Shown here one piece after another: positions 29,470 through 38,318 of a DNA stretch of 64,000 bases. The DNA is taken from contig NZ_CP022881.1 in assembly GCF_003491325.1 (NCBI RefSeq), forward strand, positions 372,001-436,000. The letters are read 5' to 3'. The notes below the pieces were generated by a model, which had not been told where the DNA came from, made no database searches, and worked only from the letters and a program-made list of their open reading frames with translations. Each line of letters opens with the position of its first letter. The first letter of the stretch is position 1. Both the position numbers and the translations under genes were made by a program. This stretch comes from Staphylococcus sp. M0911. GTDB taxonomy: Bacteria > Bacillota > Bacilli > Staphylococcales > Staphylococcaceae.

Positions 29470-30627
29470 GTGATTCTCATAATAGTATGTGTCGTGTTGA
29501 TTCTATGGCTAGGCATTAAGGAGAAAAATCGCCATGCGAATCGACTTAAGAAAATCCCTATACGAATCAACATTAATGGTATTCGAGGTAAATCAACCAT
29601 AACTCGAATGGCATATAGTGTGCTTAGAGAAGACCACTATAGAGTCATAGGGAAGACAACAGGAACTGACGCAAGAATGATGTACTGGTTTACCCAAAAA
29701 GAGTACCCAGTGATTAGAAAACCTCAAGGCGCCAACATTGGTGAGCAACGTGATATCATCCGTAAAGTTGTTAAACAAAAAGCGAATGCACTTGTTAACG
29801 AATGTATGGCTGTTAATCCAGATTATCAAATTACTTTCCAAAAGGACTTAGTTAAAGCGAATATTGGCGTTATTGTCAATGTTATGGAAGACCACATGGA
29901 TGTGCTAGGTCCAACATTGCAGGATGTTGCCCAATCATTTACAGCAACGATTCCATATAAAGGTAAATTAGTTGTAATGAAAGATGAATTTACAGAATTT
30001 TTCGCTAAAGAAGCTAAAAAGCGTAAAACTGAATTAATCGTGGTGGACAAAGAGCAAATACCAGAGTCTTACTTAAGAAAGTTTGATTATTTAGTCTTTC
30101 CAGATAATGTAGCCATTGTGTTAGGCATTGCTCAAGCAGTAGGCATTGATAGTGAGACAGCCTTAGAAGGTATGTTAAATGCGCCAGCAGATCCAGGAGC
30201 AGTGAGGATTAAATACTTCCATGCTAATAATACTAAAAATGTATTTGTTAATGCATTTGCTGCCAACGAACCACAATCCACTAAGGCCATTTTAAATAAA
30301 GTGGAATCATACAATTATCCATATACGAAAAAAGTGGTCATTTTAAATTGTCGTTCTGACAGAATCGATAGAACACAACTATTTGTTGATAATTTCTTAG
30401 AAGATATTGATTACGATACGTTGATTTGTACCGGAAAAAGTACTCAGATGGTGTCAGATTTAATGCATCGTTTACCAGACAAGAGATATTTGAACTTTGA
30501 AGGACAAGATTTTACAGAAATTGAAAAAGCTATTATGAAAGAATCTGACAATGCACTTGTCTTTTGTGTAGGTAATATCCACGGCCCAGGTGGAAGAATA
30601 GCGGAATTCATAGAAGGGATAGAATAA
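29470..30627 (+). CDS. capB: Poly-gamma-glutamate synthase subunit CapB (PgsB)
   Basis: ATP-dependent ligase that, with CapC, polymerises glutamate into the poly-gamma-glutamate capsule. 385 aa: an N-terminal membrane helix (1-16), then a Mur-ligase-like P-loop NGIRGKST (36-43), and the downstream Mur-type motif NEPQSTKAIL. GTG 29470 follows GAGAGGG; the frame is open to 29371 but that part has no SD. First gene of capB-C-A-E-D, the PGA operon known in S. epidermidis for phagocyte and peptide resistance and salt tolerance. Confidence 0.94.
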   Translation: MILIIVCVVLILWLGIKEKNRHANRLKKIPIRININGIRGKSTITRMAYSVLREDHYRVIGKTTGTDARMMYWFTQKEYPVIRKPQGANIGEQRDIIRKVVKQKANALVNECMAVNPDYQITFQKDLVKANIGVIVNVMEDHMDVLGPTLQDVAQSFTATIPYKGKLVVMKDEFTEFFAKEAKKRKTELIVVDKEQIPESYLRKFDYLVFPDNVAIVLGIAQAVGIDSETALEGMLNAPADPGAVRIKYFHANNTKNVFVNAFAANEPQSTKAILNKVESYNYPYTKKVVILNCRSDRIDRTQLFVDNFLEDIDYDTLICTGKSTQMVSDLMHRLPDKRYLNFEGQDFTEIEKAIMKESDNALVFCVGNIHGPGGRIAEFIEGIE

Positions 30628-30628
30628 A

Positions 30629-31081
30629 ATGATAGGTTCAGAATTATATTTCTCCTTATTTGTAGGTGTCGTTCTCAGTCTTATTTTTGCTGAGAAATTT
30701 GGTATTAACCCTGCAGGACTGGTTGTACCAGGTTATTTAGCTTTAATTTTTGATCAACCCATCATGCTTTTATCAGTACTTATAATTAGTTGTTTAACAT
30801 TCTTCATTGTAAATAACGGTATTAGTAAATGGGTTATTTTATATGGTAGAAGAAAGTTCGCAGCCATGATTCTAACAGGTATGGTATTGAAGTTTATATT
30901 TGATTTGATTTATCCATTGACCCCATTTGAAATGGTCGAAGTTTCCGGTATTGGGGTAGTAATTCCTGGTATCATCGCTAACACAATTCAAAAACAAGGT
31001 GTTGTAATAACATTATCATCTACAATGTTATTAACATGTATTACATATGTCATCTTGTTCTTATACAGTTTTATTAATTAA
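30629..31081 (+). CDS. capC: Poly-gamma-glutamate synthase subunit CapC (PgsC)
   Basis: A 150-aa membrane protein with about five hydrophobic segments, the standard CapC size. It forms the membrane synthase with CapB. The opening LIFAEKFGINPAGLVVPGYLAL is characteristic. The start is 1 nt after the capB stop, so translation is coupled. Confidence 0.93.
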   Translation: MIGSELYFSLFVGVVLSLIFAEKFGINPAGLVVPGYLALIFDQPIMLLSVLIISCLTFFIVNNGISKWVILYGRRKFAAMILTGMVLKFIFDLIYPLTPFEMVEVSGIGVVIPGIIANTIQKQGVVITLSSTMLLTCITYVILFLYSFIN

Positions 31082-31107
31082 TCAAGAACAAGGAGCGCGT
31101 AATAACA

Positions 31108-32181
31108 ATGAAAAAGAAAAAACGATTAACGCCAAGCGAATGGTTGCTCAAACAATCTAAACGGCATAAGCGTAGAAATACATTGTATACAGCCATCGTC
31201 CTACTTATCGCTTTAGTATTAATAGTCTTCGCTATTCGCGCGGTCAAAGTAGTACCAGTTAAGAGTGATGCGAAAGATCCAAGTAGTATCCGAATGACAT
31301 ATTTAGGCAATATTACATTAAATAAACATATTCGACAAAATAATCTCAATAGTGTCTTTGCTGGTTTACAAGATCCGTTAAAAAATAGTGATTTCTCAAC
31401 AGCATCGCTTTTAGTTAATGACTTTTCAAATGATCCTAAGAAAGAAATTGAAAAGAATTTAGAAAATATCATGTTCTTAAAGAAGCAGAATATTAAAAGT
31501 GTCAATTTAATTAACCAAAATACCGACAACATTACTGCTAGAGACTTAATGGAGAAAGTAGAATCACAAGCGGGATACAACTTTTTAACTGGTAATGGTT
31601 CAAATCCTATAAACAGTAAAACAATTCAACAAAATATTAAAGGTAAGAAAATTGCGAATGTATCCTTTACAGATGTTGAATCTAATTATGCAGAGCCACT
31701 TAAAAATACGACGTCTATTAGTTTAGATCCAGATATTTTTTATCCGTTAATCAAAAAGTTAAAAGAGAACAATGATTATGTCGTTGTTAATGTAGACTGG
31801 GGTATCCCTAATGAAAGAAATGTTACTGACCGTCAAAGAGAATATGCACATGCGTTATCAAAAGCAGGTGCTGATGTTATTATCGGTCACAATTCAGTCA
31901 TTCAAAAAGTTGAAAAATATAACAATACACCCATTTTTTATAGCCTAGGAAATACAACATCAGACGATTTCCTATCCAAAAACCAAAAAGGTATGGTTGT
32001 TCAAGATGATTGGAAAGGTAAAAAACATAAGTTCCATCTTACACCAATACAATCTAAAGACGGTAAAATCTCACAAGATGATATGAATAAGATGGACCAT
32101 AAACGTTTCCATAATAATATTAAAGATCAGTCAATCAATCTTAAAAAAGCTGACGATGGAGGTTATACATTTGAATATTAA
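31108..32181 (+). CDS. capA: Poly-gamma-glutamate capsule protein CapA (PgsA)
   Basis: A 357-aa membrane-anchored protein with one N-terminal helix (about 27-48) and an extracellular metallophosphatase-like PGA_cap domain (TYLGNITLNKHI; VVNVDWGIPN; ADVIIGHNS). Required for PGA synthesis or export. Shorter than Bacillus CapA (about 400 aa), as in staphylococci. AAGGAG is about 12 nt upstream. Its stop overlaps the capE start region. Confidence 0.92.
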   Translation: MKKKKRLTPSEWLLKQSKRHKRRNTLYTAIVLLIALVLIVFAIRAVKVVPVKSDAKDPSSIRMTYLGNITLNKHIRQNNLNSVFAGLQDPLKNSDFSTASLLVNDFSNDPKKEIEKNLENIMFLKKQNIKSVNLINQNTDNITARDLMEKVESQAGYNFLTGNGSNPINSKTIQQNIKGKKIANVSFTDVESNYAEPLKNTTSISLDPDIFYPLIKKLKENNDYVVVNVDWGIPNERNVTDRQREYAHALSKAGADVIIGHNSVIQKVEKYNNTPIFYSLGNTTSDDFLSKNQKGMVVQDDWKGKKHKFHLTPIQSKDGKISQDDMNKMDHKRFHNNIKDQSINLKKADDGGYTFEY

Positions 32182-32332
32182 AAAGCATTGGCTACCCATT
32201 ACTGTCATTATTATAGTCGTCATCATTTTCCTACTCGTCATATTTGCAAGAGCGAATGAAGGTTTAGATAGTTATGAACAACAAGAACTGAAAAATGGAG
32301 AACAGCAATATCTTTCAAAAGGGGCCAGTTAG
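32171..32332 (+). CDS. capE: Small capsule protein CapE/PgsE
   Basis: A 53-aa protein starting at TTG with GGAGG at 32158-32162. It has a basic N-terminus, one strong membrane helix (about 9-25, ITVIIIVVIIFLLVIF), and an acidic, Glu/Gln-rich tail. Position between capA and capD and the single-helix plan match CapE/PgsE, needed for PGA synthesis in Bacillus. It overlaps the capA 3' end by 11 nt and ends 2 nt before capD. Confidence 0.85.
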   Translation: MNIKKHWLPITVIIIVVIIFLLVIFARANEGLDSYEQQELKNGEQQYLSKGAS

Positions 32333-32334
32333 GA

Positions 32335-33936
32335 ATGAACATATACAATAAAGCAACCTTGACTGTCATTTTAATTATTACCATTATTATTTCGTTCGTC
32401 TTTTATTATTTCACCTCAGATGAAAAGGTAGATAAAGATAAGCTATATGAAAATAAAATAGCTAATCATAAAAAAACAGGAACTAAAAATTATGGGGTTG
32501 CATCCAATAATGCAATTGCTACTAAAATAGGTGAAAAGGTAATAGAAGATGGTGGTAATGCAACAGACGCAGCATTTGCAGTGTCATACGCATTAGCAGT
32601 AACAGAGCCACACTCATCTGGATTAGGTGGCGGTGGCGCAACACTAACTTACGATGGTAAAGATGGCCAAGTACCAAACTTATACGAATATAAAACCTAT
32701 TCTTCTTATAACTTTAAACAAGGTGATAAAATCGGTACCCCTGGTTTTGTAAGAGGGATGCATGATATGCATGAAAAAGAAGGTAAGATGGATGAGAAGA
32801 AACTCTTTGATTACGTTATTCCACTTGCCGAAGATGGATTTGAAGTCGATTCAGAGTTAGAGCGTAGCTTGAAAATATATGGTTCTAAAATTGATCGTAA
32901 TTCTCCATTCTTTAAAGGTAAACAAACATTGCGTGAAGGCGATGTAGTGAAACAAGAAAAACTTGCTAATACATTGAAAAAAATACGTGATAAAGGTCCT
33001 GATTATTTCTATAAAGATATAGGTAAAAGCGTATCTAAACAATTAGATAATAAACTAACTGAAAAAGACTTTACGACATTTAAGACTGAAAAGAAAGAAC
33101 CTGTAAGTACAGATTATTTAGGTAACAAAGTTTATTCGGCATCAAATCCACTAGGTGGAACATTAACATTACAAGGTCTGAAAATTGACGAAAAAGAAAA
33201 TCAAGATACTGCTGATCGAAATAGCTATATTAAAGGTATCTTGGAATCACGTGATGTTATGTATAGTAACCGCGATATTGTAAATGGTACAGAACCAAGT
33301 AGTGAAGAACATTTATCTGATGAATACTTACTTGGCGAACTCAATAAAGTCAATGTAGGTACTGCAGCTGAAGGTGGTAGTGATTTCAACCCTATCCAAA
33401 CAGATAACACAAGTACAACACACTTTGTTGTGATTGATAAACAAGGTAAAGTTGCAAGTACAACAAATACGTTATCAAGTTACTTTGGTTCAGGTGACTT
33501 TATGAAAGAAGGCTTCTATATGAATAACTCATTAGGCGACTTCTCTAAATCACCATCGAGTCCAAACTATGGTGACAAACATAAAGCACCACGCTCATTT
33601 ATTTCACCATCTATCATCGTTGGTACCGACTTCTATATGGGTATCGGTACACCAGGTGGTAATAAGATTCCAACGATGTTAAATGAAGTCATAGTCGATT
33701 ATTTAAGAGGTGACGGTACGTTACAAGAAGCAGTAGATAAACCACGTTTCTATAATGATGGTGGTACGATTTACTATGAAAACGCAATAGACGATAAAGA
33801 TTTAGAGATCTTCAAGAGTTTGGGATATGCTGTGAAAGAAAAGCGTAACGATCCAAATTTTGGTAGTGTGCAAGGCGCTGTGTATGATAAGAAAAACAAA
33901 AAAGTAGACGTCGGATCTGACGTTGGTAACAGATAA
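32335..33936 (+). CDS. capD: Capsule gamma-glutamyltranspeptidase CapD
   Basis: Gamma-glutamyltransferase-family autoprocessing enzyme, 533 aa, that attaches or trims poly-gamma-glutamate at the cell envelope. One N-terminal membrane helix/signal (6-27) is followed by the GGT fold. The autocleavage and nucleophile Thr is T361 in STTHFVV, and PGGN appears near residue 440. S. epidermidis CapD is thought to keep PGA on the surface. Last gene of the cap operon; AAAGGGG precedes the ATG. Confidence 0.93.
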   Translation: MNIYNKATLTVILIITIIISFVFYYFTSDEKVDKDKLYENKIANHKKTGTKNYGVASNNAIATKIGEKVIEDGGNATDAAFAVSYALAVTEPHSSGLGGGGATLTYDGKDGQVPNLYEYKTYSSYNFKQGDKIGTPGFVRGMHDMHEKEGKMDEKKLFDYVIPLAEDGFEVDSELERSLKIYGSKIDRNSPFFKGKQTLREGDVVKQEKLANTLKKIRDKGPDYFYKDIGKSVSKQLDNKLTEKDFTTFKTEKKEPVSTDYLGNKVYSASNPLGGTLTLQGLKIDEKENQDTADRNSYIKGILESRDVMYSNRDIVNGTEPSSEEHLSDEYLLGELNKVNVGTAAEGGSDFNPIQTDNTSTTHFVVIDKQGKVASTTNTLSSYFGSGDFMKEGFYMNNSLGDFSKSPSSPNYGDKHKAPRSFISPSIIVGTDFYMGIGTPGGNKIPTMLNEVIVDYLRGDGTLQEAVDKPRFYNDGGTIYYENAIDDKDLEIFKSLGYAVKEKRNDPNFGSVQGAVYDKKNKKVDVGSDVGNR

Positions 33937-33945
33937 GGCAATATC

Positions 33946-33983
33946 ATTAAAAGACGTGAGGCAAAGGCCTCACGTCTTTTTAA
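33946..33983. terminator. Bidirectional terminator after capD
   Basis: ATTAAAAGACGTGAGGC and GCCTCACGTCTTTTTAAT form a near-perfect 17-bp stem between convergent genes. Confidence 0.95.
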
Positions 33984-33985
33984 TG

Positions 33986-34675
33986 TTAACTATTTTCTCC
34001 ATTACGAACACGGTCAATAATATTTTGAATTTGTCGTTGTATTTCATCATCATTTTCTACAAAATAAGCGACCGGACCTTCTTTGATAGAAACCCATGGT
34101 ACGAGTACATCAAAGTCTAAGGATTTGATCAATTCAAGGCTTTGAATCGAGCTTTCTATATCACTGGAACCTAATATAACAGTACGCCATGTGTCACCTT
34201 CAAAACATAGGAAGTCGCCAGTAAATAAATAACGATGCTCACCGTTATCCCATAGAAACATCGTCGTGCCAGGGGTGTGTCCTGGTGTAGGAATCACTTC
34301 TAAATCGTCATATAACATTTGGCGTTCATTAAAATAATCGTGAATTGTTATTGAACTTGTGAGGGCCTTAGCATCATCTTGGTGTATGACATATGGTATA
34401 TCAAGTTGATTAGGACCACCTAAAGATTCATGATCATGATTCATTAAAACTTTAGCAGCACCTCCCAATTTTTTTATGTCTGGTTGTACGTCTTTTAAAT
34501 GACCAGAGTGATAGATGATGATATTTTCACCATTACGTTCTAAAATAAATGATTTGAATTCAAAACGAGGATCAAACGGTAATTGAGTTGTTGGTGTCGC
34601 ATAAAGGCCTTGGGCAATTTGATGTAATTGAGAATAAGATTGTGATTGATTATCTTTATATTGATTGGTCATCAT
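33986..34675 (-). CDS. Metallo-beta-lactamase fold hydrolase
   Basis: A 229-aa protein of the MBL superfamily: the metal region reads MNHDHESLGG where HxHxDH is usual, followed by TPGHTPGT (His ligand) and FTGDFL (bridging Asp). The first motif is degenerate (HDHES), so metal content and activity are uncertain. Hydrolysis of an ester or thioester is the family role. AAGGAA precedes the ATG. Convergent with capD, divergent from the sugar kinase gene. Confidence 0.75.
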   Translation of the reverse strand: MMTNQYKDNQSQSYSQLHQIAQGLYATPTTQLPFDPRFEFKSFILERNGENIIIYHSGHLKDVQPDIKKLGGAAKVLMNHDHESLGGPNQLDIPYVIHQDDAKALTSSITIHDYFNERQMLYDDLEVIPTPGHTPGTTMFLWDNGEHRYLFTGDFLCFEGDTWRTVILGSSDIESSIQSLELIKSLDFDVLVPWVSIKEGPVAYFVENDDEIQRQIQNIIDRVRNGENS

Positions 34676-34872
34676 GTTTCATTCCTTTAAGTATTTAATA
34701 TTTACAACACTACCCTGTAAATATAGAAATAATCATAAAAAGGATAAAATAGACAGTATGAAAGGTGTATATTAAGATAGTGATGAGTAATGAAATAAGG
34801 TAGTAATAAGACCGACATATGTTGATGAATATCATAATGGACAAATGATTATAGATAAAGGAAGTGTGCCAT

Positions 34873-36351
34873 TTGAAAGAAGTCGTATTAGGTATCGATT
34901 TAGGAACAAGTTCAATCAAAGTAATAGCTGTTAATCAACAAGGGGACGTTATTGAATCTAAGAATGCATCATTATCATTAATCCAAGAGCAAAGTGGATA
35001 TAGTGAGCAAGATCCTGAAGATTGGTTCCAAGCCACTAAAAAAGCAATTATAGCATTAATGTCATCGTCTAAAATGAAAGATTATGACGTCAAAGGTATG
35101 TCAATTTCAGGACAAATGCATGGTTTAGTCATTGTTGATAAAGATGGACATGTCTTGCGTAATGCAATTCTGTGGAATGACACTAGAAACTCTGAACAAT
35201 GTCGACAAATCATCGATAAATTCGGTCATAGAGTTAATGAAAATCCAGTTTTAGAAGGGTTTACTTTACCTAAAATGCTTTGGGTACAACAACATGAGCC
35301 TAACATATGGAAAAATGTAGATTACTTTATGTTACCGAAAGATTATTTGCGTTATCGTCTTACAGGTAACATACACATGGAATATAGTGATGCAGCAAGT
35401 ACATTATTATTGAGTCCAAAGACAAATCAATGGACTAAAGATTTGGGAGATACATTTGAAATGGGGGATATTTATCCGTCACTTGTCGCTTCACATGCTT
35501 TTACAGGAAACATTTTGCCTTCGATTGCTGAGGAGCTTGGGTTAAATGAAGATGTAGCCACATTTGCAGGTGGTGGTGATAATGCTTGTGGAGCAATAGG
35601 AGCCGGTGTGATACATGATAAAGAGACTTTATGTAGTATTGGAACATCAGGTGTGATATTAAATGTCGAACATCAAAGTGTGACAGAATATGATGATAAC
35701 CTCCATTTCTTTAATCATGCGATACCAGAAACATACTATGCGATGGGTGTAACTTTAGCAGCTGGATATAGTTTAAATTGGTTAAAAAACACCTTTTTCG
35801 AAGAAGAAAGCTTTGACCAGCTAATACAGTGGGCAGGACAATCCACGATAGGCGCGAATGGTTTACTATTTGCACCGTACTTAGCCGGTGAGCGTACACC
35901 TCACGGAGATGCATTGATTCGAGGTAGTTTTATAGGGATAAGTGGGCAACATACGAAAGCTGATTTCGTTAGAGCAGTGATTGAAGGTATTACGTATTCA
36001 TTATATGATTCTATACAACTGATTCGACAAGCAGGCAATGAGATCAATACCGTCATTTCTATTGGTGGCGGTGCGAAAAGTGATTTTTGGTTGCAATTAC
36101 AAGCAGATGTTTTTAATACATCAGTTAAGAAACTAAAACATGAAGAAGGTCCTAGTATGGGCGCAGCTATCATTGCTGCATACGGTCTAGGTTGGTATCA
36201 ATCATTTGAAGATTGCGTTAATGATTTTATTAAAGTAGAAAATATATTTAAACCTAATATGGATAAGCATAAACAATACGAATATTATCATAATATTTAT
36301 AAAGACATTTACACACATACTAAAGATATTACGGCTAAACTTATTAAATAA
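34873..36351 (+). CDS. xylB: FGGY-family carbohydrate kinase, xylulokinase type
   Basis: Phosphorylates a keto-pentose or related sugar with ATP. 492 aa; LGIDLGTSSIKV (D9) is the N-terminal phosphate motif and SGQMHGLVIVD is typical of xylulokinases. GGGDNACGAIGAG carries the catalytic Asp. TTG 34873 follows AAGGAAGTG; the upstream GTG overlaps the SD. No xylose isomerase, transporter or regulator is nearby, so the substrate (xylulose, gluconate or another) is open. Confidence 0.8.
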   Translation: MKEVVLGIDLGTSSIKVIAVNQQGDVIESKNASLSLIQEQSGYSEQDPEDWFQATKKAIIALMSSSKMKDYDVKGMSISGQMHGLVIVDKDGHVLRNAILWNDTRNSEQCRQIIDKFGHRVNENPVLEGFTLPKMLWVQQHEPNIWKNVDYFMLPKDYLRYRLTGNIHMEYSDAASTLLLSPKTNQWTKDLGDTFEMGDIYPSLVASHAFTGNILPSIAEELGLNEDVATFAGGGDNACGAIGAGVIHDKETLCSIGTSGVILNVEHQSVTEYDDNLHFFNHAIPETYYAMGVTLAAGYSLNWLKNTFFEEESFDQLIQWAGQSTIGANGLLFAPYLAGERTPHGDALIRGSFIGISGQHTKADFVRAVIEGITYSLYDSIQLIRQAGNEINTVISIGGGAKSDFWLQLQADVFNTSVKKLKHEEGPSMGAAIIAAYGLGWYQSFEDCVNDFIKVENIFKPNMDKHKQYEYYHNIYKDIYTHTKDITAKLIK

Positions 36352-36356
36352 ATGTG

Positions 36357-36396
36357 AAGTAGATTGGAACAAATAGAAGGCTTCCAATCTACTATT
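36357..36396 (+). terminator. Terminator after the kinase gene
   Basis: GTAGATTGGAA and TTCCAATCTAC, 11-bp perfect stem and a run of 7 T. Confidence 0.92.
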
Positions 36397-36787
36397 TTTT
36401 TATACTAAAGGAGCATGTTGTCTAATTATTAGAAAAATCTGAAATTTTATTTTGACAAAATTAATTTAAAATCGTTTAATATACATATAAAAATACTTCG
36501 TTTTATTTTAAAACTACATTATTCCTCGAAAATCGTATCAATCAACTTAAATAGACTCCTTTTTATCACTTACAAACTCAGTATTATAACTGCTTTTACA
36601 CCACTCAATTTTTAACTCAGTAACAATTTTCTATCCACATTAAAAAATTATTCTTTCTGCTCAAGCTATTTAATAAACATTCACATCTTTAAATTTAAAT
36701 CTAAAATTTTTAAATACCATTCCAACAACCACTATCCTTAAACTTCTACAAAAGGATCCTTAATTTGCCAGAGAGGAGCATCCGAAT

Positions 36788-36862
36788 ATGACATATGATA
36801 TAAATAGGGGAAGAGGACCTCCATATGATGACAATCTTGAAATAGTTAAGGGATTACAGTAA
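36788..36862 (+). CDS. Possible 24-aa peptide (unrecognised)
   Basis: ATG with GAGAGGAG about 8 nt upstream opens a short frame containing NRGRGPPYDDNLEIVKGLQ and then TAA. The hydrophilic peptide is not a known toxin or phenol-soluble modulin. It could be the remnant of a longer gene. Kept only as a candidate. Confidence 0.2.
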   Translation: MTYDINRGRGPPYDDNLEIVKGLQ

Positions 36863-37160
36863 TTGAATAAACTCAAAAACATTAAAGTATATAGATGTAG
36901 AAACTCACTAAAATAATTAACATTCATATTTATGGGTTTCTTACACAAATTTATAGTAAGAAACCCTAAAAAATTGTGAGCGATTTGTTACAAAATGAGT
37001 GTATAAGCGTTAGAATAGATAGGTCGTCAAAATGTTTGAGAGAATATAGTTAAAAAGAGTAAGTTTACATTTTAGGAATTTTTCATGTAGAATACAACGA
37101 AAAAGGGAAATTACTTATAAAATGTATATTTGCATTTTAAATATGAATAATACAATTAAT

Positions 37161-37178
37161 TCGTGAAACATTTCACAA
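37161..37178 (+). promoter_or_regulatory. Rex-like operator upstream of the serine-deaminase operon
   Basis: TCGTGAAACATTTCACAA matches the Rex consensus TTGTGAAWWWWTTCACAA at 16 of 18 positions and includes the perfect dyad GTGAAACATTTCAC. Rex would repress when NADH is low. Confidence 0.55.
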
Positions 37179-37207
37179 TTTAGTCTTATTTAAATCTTTT
37201 TAATTAT

Positions 37208-37221
37208 TGAAATCGCTTTCT
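37208..37221 (+). promoter_or_regulatory. cre site upstream of the serine-deaminase operon
   Basis: TGAAATCGCTTTCT matches TGWAANCGNTNWCA with one mismatch, 54 bp before the first gene. Suggests CcpA repression of serine catabolism. Confidence 0.55.
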
Positions 37222-37274
37222 TAAGGGTGTACGATAACTATGGCCTAAAAATAAAAAAGTGAGGTTTTGGGGAA

Positions 37275-38318
37275 ATGAATATTATCTTAGGAGTGGGTAC
37301 ACTTGTACTAGTACTTATCATCATGACGCTATTCTTAAAATTTGCACCTTACGGTAAACAAGGATTACAAGCTTTATCGGGGGCTGCTTGTGCAACGTTT
37401 TTACCTCAAGCGTTTTTAAGTTATGCAATTGGTGGCGTATTCCACATCAAATTTTTACAAGAAATCGGTGATTTAGCAGGTAGTTTAAGTGGTATAGCAG
37501 TAGGGATACTTACTTGTTTAAACTTAGGCGTATCTCCAGTGTTTGCAGTTATCGTTGGTTTAGTACTACATGATTTTAAACTATTACCAGCATTTATTGC
37601 AGCGTATATTGTAGCTTTTGGAATTAAATTAATAGAGAAAAAAGTTCCAGAAGGACTAGATTTAATTGTTGTTATTTTATTGGCTCCAGCAATTACATTT
37701 GGTTTAGCAAGCGTGATTACACCAGGAGTTATGGCGACACTTAAACAAATTGGTAGTGCGGTTACTTCAGTTGGCGACAATAACCCTTATGCACTAGCAA
37801 TCATCTTAGGACTAGTTATACCAGTAACAGGTATGACACCATTAAGTTCAATGGTATTAACAAGCTTATTAGGTTTAACAGGAGTACCAATGGCAATCGG
37901 TGCAATGACATGTATGGGAAGTTCATTCGTCAATTATGTCTTATTTAGTCGATTACACATTGGTGGTAAATCTAAAGCATTTGCAGTAGGTATCGAACCA
38001 TTAACACAAATTGATTTAATTGCTCAATATCCAGTACAACTATATGGAACGAATGCATTAATTGGAATGGTAAATGCTTGTATCGTAACATTTATGGGCG
38101 TAGTGATCGGCGTAAAAGGTATGGCCACACCAATTGCCGGCGCGATTGTCTTATTCGGATTTAATGAACCAATGAAAGCAATTATTACAATTGTCATTGT
38201 TGCTATTGTAAGTATCATATTGGCATTCATCATGAGTACAATTATCAAGAAATTTAACTTAATGAACTTAAGTTTAAATGTACCGAGCAGAAAGAACCAA
38301 GTTAAGGAGAGTGTTTAA
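37275..38318 (+). CDS. PfoR-like / PTS EIIC-family membrane protein
   Basis: A 347-aa polytopic membrane protein (about 9-10 helices), similar to the proteins annotated PfoR in Clostridium and S. aureus and to PTS EIIC domains. It has no EIIA or EIIB domain. It is first in a unit with sdaAB and sdaAA; the ATG of sdaAB overlaps its stop by 1 nt. The context makes a serine-related transporter or sensor plausible, but that is inference and not shown by a motif. Confidence 0.75.
   Translation: MNIILGVGTLVLVLIIMTLFLKFAPYGKQGLQALSGAACATFLPQAFLSYAIGGVFHIKFLQEIGDLAGSLSGIAVGILTCLNLGVSPVFAVIVGLVLHDFKLLPAFIAAYIVAFGIKLIEKKVPEGLDLIVVILLAPAITFGLASVITPGVMATLKQIGSAVTSVGDNNPYALAIILGLVIPVTGMTPLSSMVLTSLLGLTGVPMAIGAMTCMGSSFVNYVLFSRLHIGGKSKAFAVGIEPLTQIDLIAQYPVQLYGTNALIGMVNACIVTFMGVVIGVKGMATPIAGAIVLFGFNEPMKAIITIVIVAIVSIILAFIMSTIIKKFNLMNLSLNVPSRKNQVKESV

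Larger units (their letters stand above)
36400..37207. other. Gene-poor 0.8-kb stretch before the serine-deaminase operon
   Basis: 36490-36770 is strikingly poor in G on the plus strand and has stops in all frames, consistent with a decayed minus-strand gene or an RNA. A TTGACA-N17-TTTAAT promoter-like pair lies at about 36453-36481. A 24-codon frame with an SD sits at 36788-36862, and an 11-bp hairpin GGGTTTCTTAC/GTAAGAAACCC at 36934-36966. None matches a known element. Confidence 0.4.

Noticed and set aside
36420..36450. CodY box
   Set aside because: The best match to AATTTTCWGAAAATT has 4 mismatches.
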